Source: Paenibacillus ginsengarvi
Lineage (GTDB): Bacteria; Bacillota; Bacilli; Paenibacillales; NBRC-103111
Assembly (NCBI RefSeq): GCF_003626695.1
Contig: NZ_RBAH01000039.1
Location: forward strand, 1 to 57,523
DNA length: 57,523 bases
Direction: 5' to 3'
Shown here piece by piece: positions 1-8,709 of this stretch. The position numbers and the translations under genes are program-made. The first letter of the stretch is position 1; the number at the start of each line of letters is the position of its first letter. The notes below the pieces were generated by a model, which saw only the letters and a list, made by a program, of their open reading frames with translations, was not told where the DNA came from and searched no databases.

Positions 1-160
1 TTAATAAACTCAAACACAATCGGCGCTTGGCAACCCGGTACGACAAATTGTCCTGTACCTTTGTTGCCTTTTTAAAGTTGGCTTCTTCCATGGTTTGGTT
101 AGCCTAGTGGTTTGAATACACGCCCTAGTCCGAAACCCGGCAGTATCCCATTTCTTGAGG

Positions 161-296
161 TCATTTGCTCTTGGTCTTTTCGATGTAAGCGTTGATCTTT
201 GCTTTGGCTTCCTTCAATGCGGTGTTGACTGAAACAGAAGCTTCATCGGAACTACCCCCATTAAACGGATAGATTCGCTGCCTCGATAAGCTTATC
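161..296 (-). pseudogene. C-terminal remnant of a solute-binding lipoprotein
   Basis: Read on the minus strand, this short frame ends in a stop at 161-163 and encodes a lysine-rich tail containing VNTALKEAKAKINAYIEKTK. This resembles the C-terminal end of the intact binding protein at 15933-17243 (INTALREAAEATNKKIEE). Upstream the frame is closed by an in-frame stop near 294-296, and no start or body of the protein is present. It is best read as the surviving tail of a third paralogous ABC substrate-binding lipoprotein. Bases 1-160 hold nothing I recognise. Confidence 0.55.
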
Positions 297-308
297 TAGG
301 GATACCGC

Positions 309-1619
309 TTACTTCGTGCCATCCGCGGCAATTGTCTTGTTCAGGTTTTCTTCCATATCGCGAAGCGCAGTATTAATGTCTTTTTCGCCCTTCACGACGG
401 CTGCGATGCCTTTCCGCATTTCATCTTCGGCATTGCCATCGAATTTCGTGATCAGCTTCGGCTCGGACGCTTGCGATTTGAATACGGCTTCCAGGTGTTT
501 CCCTTTCAATTGCGGCACGTTCTGCCCGAAAACCGTATTCAAAGTTGGGAACTGAAGTACTGGGAATCGCGCATTCTTGGCCATATCGGCCTGAACCTCT
601 TCGGAAAGGATCGTGGAGATTGCCGCAAACGCCTCATCCTTGTGCCTGCTTGTCTGGGTGATGTGAAGAATCCAGGCGTCGGACCGCATGCCGATATTCG
701 GCTTGTCTTTAAAAGACGGGTATTGGGCGATATCCCAGTTAAAGTCCGGCAGAGCGACCAAGGTGGGCAGCACATTGTTTGTCGGATACATGGCGATGTT
801 TCGATCCTTAATAAATGGGTTAATGCCACCTTGGATCTTCTCGTTCCCTGGAATATCATAGAAGCTTTTCAGCATCGTGAATATCCGTTTCCATCCGTCA
901 TTATTGAAAGTTGCCTTGAGGGTCTTCGTATCAATTCCCTCAAGACCGAGCTGGTACCCTGACATCTTCGGCTGGTCGGGTTCCATGCCGCGATATTGGA
1001 CGTCCCCGTCTTTACGCGTCAGCTTGATGGCAAGCGTTTGATAATCGTCCCATGTCATACCGTCCTTCGGATATGCAACCCCGAATTTATCGAAGATGTC
1101 CTTGTTGTAATACAGCGCGCTGAAATGCATCGTCCATGGCAGACCCGTCAAAACCGTCGAGTCGCTCGACACTTTAACCGAGTTCAAAGCAGCGGGATCC
1201 AGCTTCGACAAATCGAAGTTAAACTTCTTGATCAGCGGCTGAATGTCGTATTCCAGGCCCCGGCCTGTATACCGGTAGGGCAAGTTATTGCTCTGCATGA
1301 CGATATCGGGTATGGTTCCTGCGGCGATCAATGCGTCAAGGGTAGTGTCCTTTTGCGCCTGATCATAAACCTCGAAGGAAATATTCGGATATTTCTTTTT
1401 GACCGGGTCTTCGAAATATTTTTTGAATTCATCCGGACCAATCCAACCGACATTGATTGCGATAGACAGCTTCACCGGATCGCTGCTGATCTTTACCTCC
1501 GGAGGCTTTCCGGTCTGATCGGTACCCGGAACCGCGGTCTTTCCGTTTCCCGAATTACAGCCGAACAACACAGAGACTGAAGTCAAAAGCATGAGCATGG
1601 AACGAGTTTTTACGAACAT
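309..1619 (-). CDS. Extracellular sugar-binding lipoprotein (ABC SBP family 1)
   Basis: Substrate-binding lipoprotein of a carbohydrate ABC importer, predicted to be anchored outside the membrane by a lipid-modified cysteine. The N-terminus is a hydrophobic signal ending in a lipobox (LFGC, Cys about residue 21). The body has family-1 SBP hallmarks, including the YYNKDIFDKFGV and KLTRKDGDVQY stretches shared with the paralogue at 15933-17243. Length is about 436 aa, normal for the family. The ATG at 1619 is preferred over an upstream GTG because an AAAGGGTGG ribosome-binding site lies just before it. No permease or ATPase gene is adjacent, so it is an orphan that must borrow a translocator or act as a sensor. 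The substrate is unknown. Confidence 0.9.
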   Translation of the reverse strand: MFVKTRSMLMLLTSVSVLFGCNSGNGKTAVPGTDQTGKPPEVKISSDPVKLSIAINVGWIGPDEFKKYFEDPVKKKYPNISFEVYDQAQKDTTLDALIAAGTIPDIVMQSNNLPYRYTGRGLEYDIQPLIKKFNFDLSKLDPAALNSVKVSSDSTVLTGLPWTMHFSALYYNKDIFDKFGVAYPKDGMTWDDYQTLAIKLTRKDGDVQYRGMEPDQPKMSGYQLGLEGIDTKTLKATFNNDGWKRIFTMLKSFYDIPGNEKIQGGINPFIKDRNIAMYPTNNVLPTLVALPDFNWDIAQYPSFKDKPNIGMRSDAWILHITQTSRHKDEAFAAISTILSEEVQADMAKNARFPVLQFPTLNTVFGQNVPQLKGKHLEAVFKSQASEPKLITKFDGNAEDEMRKGIAAVVKGEKDINTALRDMEENLNKTIAADGTK

Positions 1620-1715
1620 TCTACTAGCCACCCTTTCATCTCAGTTTATGTTTATAGCTGTTCCAATCATGAATCTACCTTGCTCCCGTTATCACACCGT
1701 CATGAATGGAACCGC

Positions 1716-2250
1716 TTACTTTCCCCCTTCCAAAGAAGGGATGCCCTCATCATAAAAAACATTGACATGCCGGCTTTTCGTATTTTCCGCCAAACCCCGT
1801 ATATCTTCTGCTTTCATAAGAACCATTTCTTTGACAACCAATTCGTGGCCTTTTTTGTTCGGATGGTTGCTCCAGCTTAACAGCTCCGACGGGTCTGCGG
1901 TTTCTGAGTAACGCCCGAATGCGGCAAAGCTGTCAGCCAGTCCGACGCGGTATTCCGAAGCGAGCGAATTTGCTCCGCACTCCCCTGCAAGCGTCCATTC
2001 GGCTGCCCTCGAGTTGTCGTTAACGCTGTTTTCCCAAGAGCGAATGCTCGCCTCTTATCGCGGTGACGATCACGTCAATGACGACAAACGGGTGAACGGC
2101 TTTAACTTCCGCAGAGTATTGGGGATAGGTGTGCAACGTGTCCACGTTTCGGCATATCGTTACCCCGTACGGAAACCGCTTTCACAAATTCCGAAAAAGT
2201 TTGCTCCGTTTATGAAAGAACCCAATTCGTCTAGTACATTCCTTATCACC
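1716..2250 (-). pseudogene. Broken SGNH/GDSL-type esterase
   Basis: Two readable pieces of one protein lie in different minus-strand frames. The upstream piece (about 2020-2158) reads HTYPQYSAEVKAVHP and then VTAI-GEHS-like residues before a stop. The downstream piece (about 1716-2016) reads YRVGLADSFAAFGRY and ends with SWSNHPNKKGHELVV. The NHPN..GHE ending is the block-V region carrying the catalytic histidine of SGNH hydrolases. The middle of the protein is missing and the frame shifts between the pieces. Weak coding similarity may extend to about 2250, but no N-terminus or Ser block was found. Its place between a sugar-binding protein and a DUF1861 gene suggests a former carbohydrate-esterase role. 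Confidence 0.7.
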
Positions 2251-2324
2251 TTCCCCTCCACTGATCTTGACCTTTTACGTGGTTAACCGTTTAAAATCAG
2301 TCTATGCCTTCTTACAAGCTGCCT

Positions 2325-3275
2325 CTAGACAATGCGCCCATGCCCCTCGAACGGATTGTCGATCGTAATACGTCCCGTCTGGCAATCGCCGATGCCGCTG
2401 TAAAGATCGGCCTTGCCGTCCGAACGCATCACAATTCCAGAAGTAAAGGCGCAGTCGACCAATTGTGGTGCCTTGGCGGGTCCCGGCGGATAGCAGGTAC
2501 GACTTCCGATCAATTGAAGGTCCGAAGACTCACGGGTGGTTGGATCGAAGATGAAGGCCATGTTCAGGTACACCTTCACTTTCCCGCCGTTCTCATCCTC
2601 ATCGATGTAGCAGATGTGTCCGATGACGCCGATTTTGCCGCTGTCGAGCAGATAAGCCTGATTAACCCCTCCCCATTCGCCTTCCCCGAAAATACCGTAG
2701 ATGTAAGGTGCGTTCTCGATGACGTCCGCAGTCAGCTCTTCCAGTCTGTCAAGGACCGTGAAGCCAATCATGGATTCACTCCCGTATTTGCCTACCATCC
2801 CCGCACTGCGCGGACGAGAAAAGACGCCAATCTTGCCGTCCGACAACCGAACAAGGCGAATATCCTTCATCTTGTTAGGTCCCGTAGTGAAGTAGTATAA
2901 ATTGTGGAGGTCGGTACCCCGATAGAAATAACCGAAAAACGTGCTGTATTTTCCAGACTGATATTGTACATGTGTCCCACCCAAGACCAGCTCATCACCG
3001 ATTTCCGAGATGTAAGGGTCTTCCAGCGTATAAATCATGCTATCTTTCACCACGGTCCATTCATCCTGTCCCGTCTCCTCGAACAGGCGAACCCAAGAAC
3101 GAGCCCATTCCTCTCGACGCTCTAGCCGCCCGAACAAATAGCGCTTCCCACCCCGTATGAAAGGGATCGAAATATTGTAGACATCAAAACCGTCCACACC
3201 ATAAAACACCAATGTCTCACTCTCATAAATTTTTTTTGTTTGTTCAAATTCAATTCTTTGCATCTTCCGGTTCAA
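2325..3275 (-). CDS. DUF1861 family protein (glycosidase-like beta-propeller)
   Basis: The protein matches the DUF1861 pattern: a PFIRGGKRYLFGRLERREEW stretch near the N-terminus, a GPNKMKDIRLVRL motif in the middle, a FSRPRS motif, and a C-terminal DLYSGIGDCQTGRI-like segment. DUF1861 proteins are predicted five-bladed propellers related to glycoside hydrolases/phosphorylases, but I know of no firmly assigned reaction. Length is about 316 aa with no signal peptide, so it is cytoplasmic. A TTG at 3275, preceded at good spacing by AGGGGGG, is the likeliest start; an ATG at 3263 is the alternative. It diverges from the AraC regulator at 3398, which probably controls it. Confidence 0.75.
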   Translation of the reverse strand: MNRKMQRIEFEQTKKIYESETLVFYGVDGFDVYNISIPFIRGGKRYLFGRLERREEWARSWVRLFEETGQDEWTVVKDSMIYTLEDPYISEIGDELVLGGTHVQYQSGKYSTFFGYFYRGTDLHNLYYFTTGPNKMKDIRLVRLSDGKIGVFSRPRSAGMVGKYGSESMIGFTVLDRLEELTADVIENAPYIYGIFGEGEWGGVNQAYLLDSGKIGVIGHICYIDEDENGGKVKVYLNMAFIFDPTTRESSDLQLIGSRTCYPPGPAKAPQLVDCAFTSGIVMRSDGKADLYSGIGDCQTGRITIDNPFEGHGRIV

Positions 3276-3397
3276 CTTCTCCCCCCCTGTTATAAGCATT
3301 TCCTTATCCTTCCTTTATTTATGGTAAAATAAATTAAAAATAAAAGCCTAACGCGTTTTTCGATAATTATCCCATTTTTTCTGAGGGGTCCTGCCAT

Positions 3398-4282
3398 ATG
3401 TCACAATTCCCAAGATATTTAAAAGACTATTCTACTAAGGACAGCCCGTTCCAGTTCGAGCTCTTAATTAATAGGCTGAAGAAAGGCTACCCTTCCCACC
3501 GGCAGGATTACCTGGAATTTTCATATGTCAAGAGCGGAACCGGCTGGGAAACGATCAATGGGGTAAAGCATCGGATGGAGGCGGGAACGTTTTCTTTTTT
3601 GCTGCCGTATCAAATTCATGAATTGTTCACCGATCCGGGATCGGAGCTAATTCTGTACAATTGTCGATTCAGTATGGAGTTGCTCATGGAACCGAACCAA
3701 GAAGAGTTGATGAACGGCATGGTCAATGGTACCGAAGGGCTGCCTTCCTTCGTGCAGTTCGAGGGGAAGGAGAAAGCGCGGACGGACAACCTGCTTGAGG
3801 AAATGATGGAGGAATACTCCGGCAGCGACCGATGGCGGAACAGCTACTTACAGGTTAAGCTGAAGGAGCTTCTCATTCGGTTCGACCGCTATCGGAGGAA
3901 GAATGGAATAACACCGAACGGGGAGCTCGCCTTAGGCAAATCAGCAGGAGCCGTCTGGCCGATCATCCACTATATAAACGGCAACTACCAGGAGGGTTTG
4001 ACACTAGGCGGAATTGCCAAGCAGTTCTCACTGAGCATCTCCCGGGTCAGTGAAATCATTAAACAAGCTACAGGCCAATCGTACGTCCATTTCCTTCAGG
4101 ATCTTCGCATCCGCCATGCGTGCAGCCTTCTCGTTTCAACGGAGATGAGCGTATCCGAAATCGCACTGGAAGTTGGCTACGGATCGTATAATACGTTCTC
4201 GCGGATTTTCCGAGGCACCAAGGGTATATCACCGTCAGAATATCGGAAAATGAAGACGAAAAAGTCAGAAACGGCACCTTAA
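3398..4282 (+). CDS. AraC family transcriptional regulator
   Basis: Cytoplasmic DNA-binding regulator of about 294 aa. The first ~100 residues form a cupin-like sensor region (KSGTGWETINGVKHRMEAG), and the last ~100 carry two helix-turn-helix motifs typical of AraC/XylS. The second helix region ends in VGYGSYNTFSRIFRGTKGIS and the usual P-x-EYRK tail. The ATG at 3398 follows a GAGGGG ribosome-binding site. It is transcribed away from the DUF1861 gene across an AT-rich 120-base gap (3276-3397) that must contain both promoters. The likely job is to sense a sugar or oligosaccharide and control this locus; the ligand cannot be told from sequence. Confidence 0.9.
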   Translation: MSQFPRYLKDYSTKDSPFQFELLINRLKKGYPSHRQDYLEFSYVKSGTGWETINGVKHRMEAGTFSFLLPYQIHELFTDPGSELILYNCRFSMELLMEPNQEELMNGMVNGTEGLPSFVQFEGKEKARTDNLLEEMMEEYSGSDRWRNSYLQVKLKELLIRFDRYRRKNGITPNGELALGKSAGAVWPIIHYINGNYQEGLTLGGIAKQFSLSISRVSEIIKQATGQSYVHFLQDLRIRHACSLLVSTEMSVSEIALEVGYGSYNTFSRIFRGTKGISPSEYRKMKTKKSETAP

Positions 4283-4828
4283 ATCACCTCGTATGCTCGC
4301 GATCCGTCTCTGGACGAAATTCATTCTGTAAGGCGCTGTTCCATAGCCACTTGACTAGCCTTGAAATATACGTCAGCAGAGCGAAATCGAAAGGCACCCG
4401 ATAGTGGGGTGCCCTTCGTAAATCTTATTTATATCGTGGAAGCTTGGCGACTTAGAAACCATCTATAATATTCTGCCGAACGCTTAAAACCACGTTGCCT
4501 TTTTTATGGCCCTGCTCCACGTATAGCCCCGTTATCGCTATCAGGCGTATACCACACCGTTCGATGATCTAGCCGCTTGCTTTTTGAATGCATCACTCAT
4601 CAAATTCATATTGCGCAGTCCCAATCCCAGAGTAGTAATACCGCACAGAGGTCTTTTTCTTTAGCATCTTTTTCGATATGACCTAATCACCAAGAAGGAA
4701 GTCCAAATCAACAATGGATCGATGCGTACGTCTTCTTTTACAATAGAGACTGTAAGCGCATACATAACGAAATAGAGGGATCTCTTTGCCTGAAAAACAT
4801 TCAACTTTATAGTTAGGAGGACAAGGAA
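4283..4828. other. Gene-free stretch
   Basis: No credible gene is visible in these 546 bases. A hairpin at 4391-4415 (GGCACCC pairing with GGGTGCC) could terminate the AraC gene but has only a weak T-rich tail. Between about 4540 and 4660 the minus strand has a short open stretch (TTLGLGLRNMNLMSDAFKK) that looks protein-like, with nothing recognisable around it. It may be debris of a lost gene. Confidence 0.4.
4391..4437 (+). terminator. Possible weak terminator after AraC gene
   Basis: GGCACCC (4393-4399) pairs with GGGTGCC (about 4407-4413), followed by the T-rich CTTCGTAAATCTTATTT. There is no uninterrupted T-run, so this is a weak call. Confidence 0.35.
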
Positions 4829-6550
4829 ATGGACATGGAGACTAGCAAGCATGAACCGTCCCAAGAGCAGCAATCGAAGCTGAGCCGCAGAAAAGTGCTG
4901 GCAACGCTCGGGGCGGCAGGCGTAGCGATCGCCACGGCGGGAGTTTCGTTCAATCCGGCCGTCTACGCCAAGAAGAAAACGGCGGACAATTTCGTCGTTG
5001 CGGTCAATTCCGTCATCGATTTGCTTGAACTGGAAACGTCTTCTATCGCGGACGGACTGACAGTCCGCGTCCAATCGGTATTCGCGGTCGTTCCGGGAGG
5101 CGCGCCCGGTCCTTCCCGGCCGTTCGACGTGAGCGGGGGCGGAGACTTCATCTGGAAATCCGCCGAGCCGAAAGCGAATCACGACGGGGGCGTCGTCATC
5201 AGTCCGACCGTTCCTTGGAACGGACAGCTCGCGACTTTGGCCGGGTTTTTGGCCGGTACCGGCGAGACAGCTCCTACGGGAAACGGCTGCTGGGTGAGAA
5301 CGTTTGGCGGCAGTATCAATCCGACGTGGTTCGGCGCGATTATGGACGGCGCGACCGACAACAGCGTACCACTTGCGGCGGCGATCGAGTGCGCCGTATC
5401 GAGCGGGAGACGATCGATCGTCCTGCCCAAAGGCGTATGCGCGACCTCGACAAGTCCGAACTTCGGGTATTCTCACATGTCCGTGAGAGGAGCCGGCAAG
5501 CACGATACCGTGCTGAAATATACCGGCCCCGGCCGCGGTTTTCAACTGAACGGGAGCCAGTTTGGACCCGCTGTCATTTATGGGATAACCGTGGAGGCGT
5601 TGACGGTCGAAGGCAACGGGGCGATCACCGACTTGTTCTATACGGAGAATGCATCCCACCTGGTTGTCCGCAACGTGAATTTGCGGGAAGCCAATTCGGC
5701 AACGGGAACGGCAATGAAGCTGCTTTGGACAGTGGCGAGCACGTTCGATGGCGTCACCTGTTCGGTTAATGAGCAGCCGATGACGAATAAGCCTTTCAAC
5801 GGGATTTTTTTAGGCGCATCACCTTCCCGGGGTGCGAAAACGACCTGCAATACCTTCATCAATCCGATTATCGAAGGCATGACGGGGATAGGCATCCGGA
5901 TCGAGGCCGCGGACCAGAATACGTTTGTTGGAGGCACGTCGGAGGTGATCGGTATCCACGGCGTCGTAGTTGCTCCCGGCTCCAGATGCAATACGTTTAT
6001 CGGGCTTGGCTTCGAAGGCAATGGTACTGATGATTTAATGGACCAAGGGCAATCTACGAAGCTCATCAACTGCTATTCCGCGAGGAAACTGCATTTTGCG
6101 GTAGGCTCGCAAAATGCAGAAGTAAGCGGCGGTTTGCATGAACGGATTCAGACGGACGCGGGCGCGAGTCATACTTTGATCGAGAAGCTGACCGTCAATT
6201 ACTGGAATACGTCGGCGGGCGGCGTGTTCGATAATGGTCAAGACTCGACGATCCGAGATATATACGACCACGATACGGCGCAATTCATTTATGTCAGAAA
6301 GCCTAGAACCGGCATCGCTGTAGGCGCTTCGCCGTTTTCGTTCAAGAACAGCACAGGATATATCGAACAAGTTGCCGTTCGGGGAGGTACGGTAACCCAG
6401 GTGCTGTTCAAGCGCGGCGGCGACCAGACGATTGTAGGAGGTGGAGCCAGTGGGCTCCCGGCCAACAATTTATACGCCTTGATGCCGGGCGACGAGTTGG
6501 TTGTCTCGTACTCCGCCTTGCCTGAAATGTTTGTAATCCCGATGGGCTGA
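4829..6550 (+). CDS. Tat-exported right-handed beta-helix protein
   Basis: A secreted protein of about 573 aa. Residues ~18-45 are a twin-arginine signal (SRRKVLATLGAAGVAIA) ending near AVYA. A short linker follows, then a pectate-lyase-fold body. The body opens with a WFGAIMDGATDNSVPLAAAI stretch, the phage tailspike/GH28-like entry motif (usually WFGAKGDG-TDDT), followed by repeated N-T-F-rungs such as CNTFINPIIEGMTG and QNTFVGGTSEV. No catalytic residues could be assigned. An AGGAGG site precedes the ATG. It stands alone, with glpK converging from the other side. It shares architecture with the protein at 25331-27190. The most likely substrate is an extracellular polysaccharide, but this is inference. 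Confidence 0.8.
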   Translation: MDMETSKHEPSQEQQSKLSRRKVLATLGAAGVAIATAGVSFNPAVYAKKKTADNFVVAVNSVIDLLELETSSIADGLTVRVQSVFAVVPGGAPGPSRPFDVSGGGDFIWKSAEPKANHDGGVVISPTVPWNGQLATLAGFLAGTGETAPTGNGCWVRTFGGSINPTWFGAIMDGATDNSVPLAAAIECAVSSGRRSIVLPKGVCATSTSPNFGYSHMSVRGAGKHDTVLKYTGPGRGFQLNGSQFGPAVIYGITVEALTVEGNGAITDLFYTENASHLVVRNVNLREANSATGTAMKLLWTVASTFDGVTCSVNEQPMTNKPFNGIFLGASPSRGAKTTCNTFINPIIEGMTGIGIRIEAADQNTFVGGTSEVIGIHGVVVAPGSRCNTFIGLGFEGNGTDDLMDQGQSTKLINCYSARKLHFAVGSQNAEVSGGLHERIQTDAGASHTLIEKLTVNYWNTSAGGVFDNGQDSTIRDIYDHDTAQFIYVRKPRTGIAVGASPFSFKNSTGYIEQVAVRGGTVTQVLFKRGGDQTIVGGGASGLPANNLYALMPGDELVVSYSALPEMFVIPMG

Positions 6551-6671
6551 AGAATAGCGTGAAACGTTGCTCCGCCGAGTATGCGGGCGCACGGGTTACT
6601 ATTGGCGTCCATAACGTGTCCTGTAGAGGTTTACGACGATATGAAATGGACGTTTTCCCGTTATTACAAAG

Positions 6672-6723
6672 TAAGAAAAAGCCGCTCCCCGGCATCGCAC
6701 TGCATACGATGCCGGGGAGCGGC
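6672..6723 (-). terminator. glpK terminator
   Basis: A near-perfect 15-16 bp GC-rich hairpin (arms about 6681-6696 and 6708-6722, loop around GCACTGCATA). On the minus strand it is followed by TTTTTCTTAC, so it is a strong intrinsic terminator for glpK. The plus strand lacks a T-run but may still be stopped here. Confidence 0.85.
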
Positions 6724-6778
6724 CTTACTTAACGGCATTTACCTTTTACGCCAATAACCGAATAAAATCAAATCAACA

Positions 6779-8257
6779 TTAAAGCTGGTAGCCGACCGCA
6801 CGGCGCCATCCGCCATAGTTAGCGCTGCGAACGTCTTCGCTCATGGCCGGCTCGAATTGACGGTCACGTTCCCACAGCGACGCCAGCTCGCCGCAGCCGC
6901 TCCAGAAGCCGACGGCAAGCCCGGCCAAATACGCCGCGCCCTGAGCCGTAGTCTCCTGCACCTTCGGGCGCGTCACCCGGACGCCGAGCATATCGGCCTG
7001 AAACTGCATCAGAAAGTCGTTTTTCGTCGCCCCGCCGTCAACCCGCAGCTCGTTTAGGCGAATGCCGGATTCCCGCTCCATGACCCGCAGCACGTCCATC
7101 GTCTGGTAAGCGATCGATTCCAGCGCCGCCCGCACGATATGGGCTTTGCCGCTTCCCCGGGTCAGGCCGGTAATCATGCCGCGCGCGTCCGCATTCCAAT
7201 ACGGCGTGCCGAGACCGGTAAAAGCCGGAACGACGTACACGCCTTCCGTATGCTCGACAGACCTCGCCATTGCTTCCGTCTCGCCTGCAGACGTAATAAG
7301 CTGCAAGCCGTCGCGCAGCCATTGGATGACCGCGCCCGCCGTAAATACGCTTCCTTCGAGCGCATACGTCGTTTTATCGCCGACTCCCCAGGCGATCGTA
7401 GTCAGCAGCCCGTTTGCGGAAGCGATCGGCTTCGTTCCCGTATTTTTCAGCATGAAGCAGCCGGTGCCGTACGTATTCTTCGCCATGCCCGGCTCGTGGC
7501 AGCCTTGCCCGAACAGCGCCGCCTGCTGGTCGCCGGCCGCCCCTGCGATCGGGATCCGAATAGAGGCAGCCCCTCCGAGCAGCGCCGTTTCGCCGTAAAC
7601 GCAGCTGGATGGCTTTACTTCCGGCAGCATCGCCGCCGGGATGCCGAATTTGGCCAAAATGTCCCGGTCCCACTCCAAGTCGTGAATGTTGAACAGCATG
7701 GTGCGTGACGCATTGGATACGTCGGTAACATGGGCCCGGCCTTCGGTCAAATTCCAGATAAGCCACGTATCGATCGTGCCGAACAGCGCTTCTCCCGCCT
7801 CCGCCTTCTCGCGCACTCCCGGCACATGATCGAGGATCCATTTCAGCTTCGTGCCGGAAAAATACGGGTCGGTGACGAGCCCGGTCTTCATCCGGATCGT
7901 ATGGTCCCATCCTTCGCGGCGAAGCTGCTCGCACATCTCGCTCGTACGACGGCATTGCCAGACGATGGCGCGGTGTAGCGGTTTGCCGGTCGCCTTGTCC
8001 CACACAACCGTCGTCTCCCGCTGGTTCGTAATGCCGATCGCCGCGATATCCGCTGCATCGAGACCGGAAGCCGCCTCCAGCATCACCTGCCGCTGGGTGT
8101 TCCATATATCGTCCGCATCATGCTCGACCCAGCCGGCCTGCGGAAACCATTGCCGGAATTCCCGCTGGGCTTGGGCGGCAATCCGGCCGCCCTTGTCGAA
8201 CAAGATCGCGCGGCAGCTCGTCGTCCCTTGATCGAGCGCCATCACATACCGTTTCAT
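6779..8257 (-). CDS. glpK: Glycerol kinase
   Basis: Phosphorylates glycerol to sn-glycerol 3-phosphate with ATP, the first step of glycerol use in the cytoplasm. FGGY-kinase features are clear: the ALDQGTTSCRAI phosphate-binding loop at the N-terminus, the ITNQRETTVVWD block, the GAAGDQQAALFGQ block and the C-terminal VDGGATKNDFLMQFQAD motif. The length of 492 aa is normal. The start was placed at the ATG at 8257 (MKRYVMALDQG) because GGAGGG sits six bases upstream. glpD lies close by on the same strand, separated by a small plus-strand gene. No glpF is present in the window. Confidence 0.97.
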   Translation of the reverse strand: MKRYVMALDQGTTSCRAILFDKGGRIAAQAQREFRQWFPQAGWVEHDADDIWNTQRQVMLEAASGLDAADIAAIGITNQRETTVVWDKATGKPLHRAIVWQCRRTSEMCEQLRREGWDHTIRMKTGLVTDPYFSGTKLKWILDHVPGVREKAEAGEALFGTIDTWLIWNLTEGRAHVTDVSNASRTMLFNIHDLEWDRDILAKFGIPAAMLPEVKPSSCVYGETALLGGAASIRIPIAGAAGDQQAALFGQGCHEPGMAKNTYGTGCFMLKNTGTKPIASANGLLTTIAWGVGDKTTYALEGSVFTAGAVIQWLRDGLQLITSAGETEAMARSVEHTEGVYVVPAFTGLGTPYWNADARGMITGLTRGSGKAHIVRAALESIAYQTMDVLRVMERESGIRLNELRVDGGATKNDFLMQFQADMLGVRVTRPKVQETTAQGAAYLAGLAVGFWSGCGELASLWERDRQFEPAMSEDVRSANYGGWRRAVGYQL

Positions 8258-8484
8258 AACCATCCCTCCCATTCGTTTGCTCGTTATAGGAATCACGATA
8301 CCATCCTTCGAGACGGTTGGAAATACGGGGGCGGAAAAAACGCCCCAGACGAAACTTTTAGGCTGCGCTTCACGTATCTAAATATATGAATTACTGCTGT
8401 GTGAAAGTATAATTAAAGCGCATACATCATGGACGGGCTTCTTGGCGCTACGAGAAATCAGCTTGCGAGTGCGAGGTGCCGCTA

Positions 8485-8685
8485 ATGATTTTGCTGCAAA
8501 TCGTCCCGTTTCTGTTTATCGGAATCGGGCTGCTCAGCCTATTTTTCCCGCAAAAAGCCTTGTTCTGGAACGCCGGCTGGCGGCGCCGGGATGCCGAGCC
8601 GGGCGAAGCCGCCCTCCTGATGAGCCGGATCGGCGGCCTGCTTGCCGTCGGCATCGGCATTTTCTTGCTGTTCGCCGATTCGTAA
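8485..8685 (+). CDS. Small two-helix membrane protein (DUF6199-like)
   Basis: A 66-residue protein with two hydrophobic helices (IVPFLFIGIGLLSLFF and IGGLLAVGIGIFLLF) around a short basic loop. The loop reads WRRRDAEPGEAALLMSRIGG, which resembles the W-K-..DAEPSD loop of the DUF6199 family. The ATG at 8485 with GAGGTG six bases upstream is preferred over the GTG at 8476. It lies between glpK and glpD on the opposite strand and probably shares the intergenic region upstream of glpK with a divergent promoter. Its function is unknown. Confidence 0.65.
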   Translation: MILLQIVPFLFIGIGLLSLFFPQKALFWNAGWRRRDAEPGEAALLMSRIGGLLAVGIGIFLLFADS

Positions 8686-8709
8686 GGCCTGCCCCGCAGC
8701 AGGGCGGTG

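Noticed and set aside
4661..5659. A 332-codon minus-strand frame opposite the first beta-helix gene
   Set aside because: Arg-rich with no motifs and no ribosome-binding site; the plus strand has a Tat signal and beta-helix rungs.
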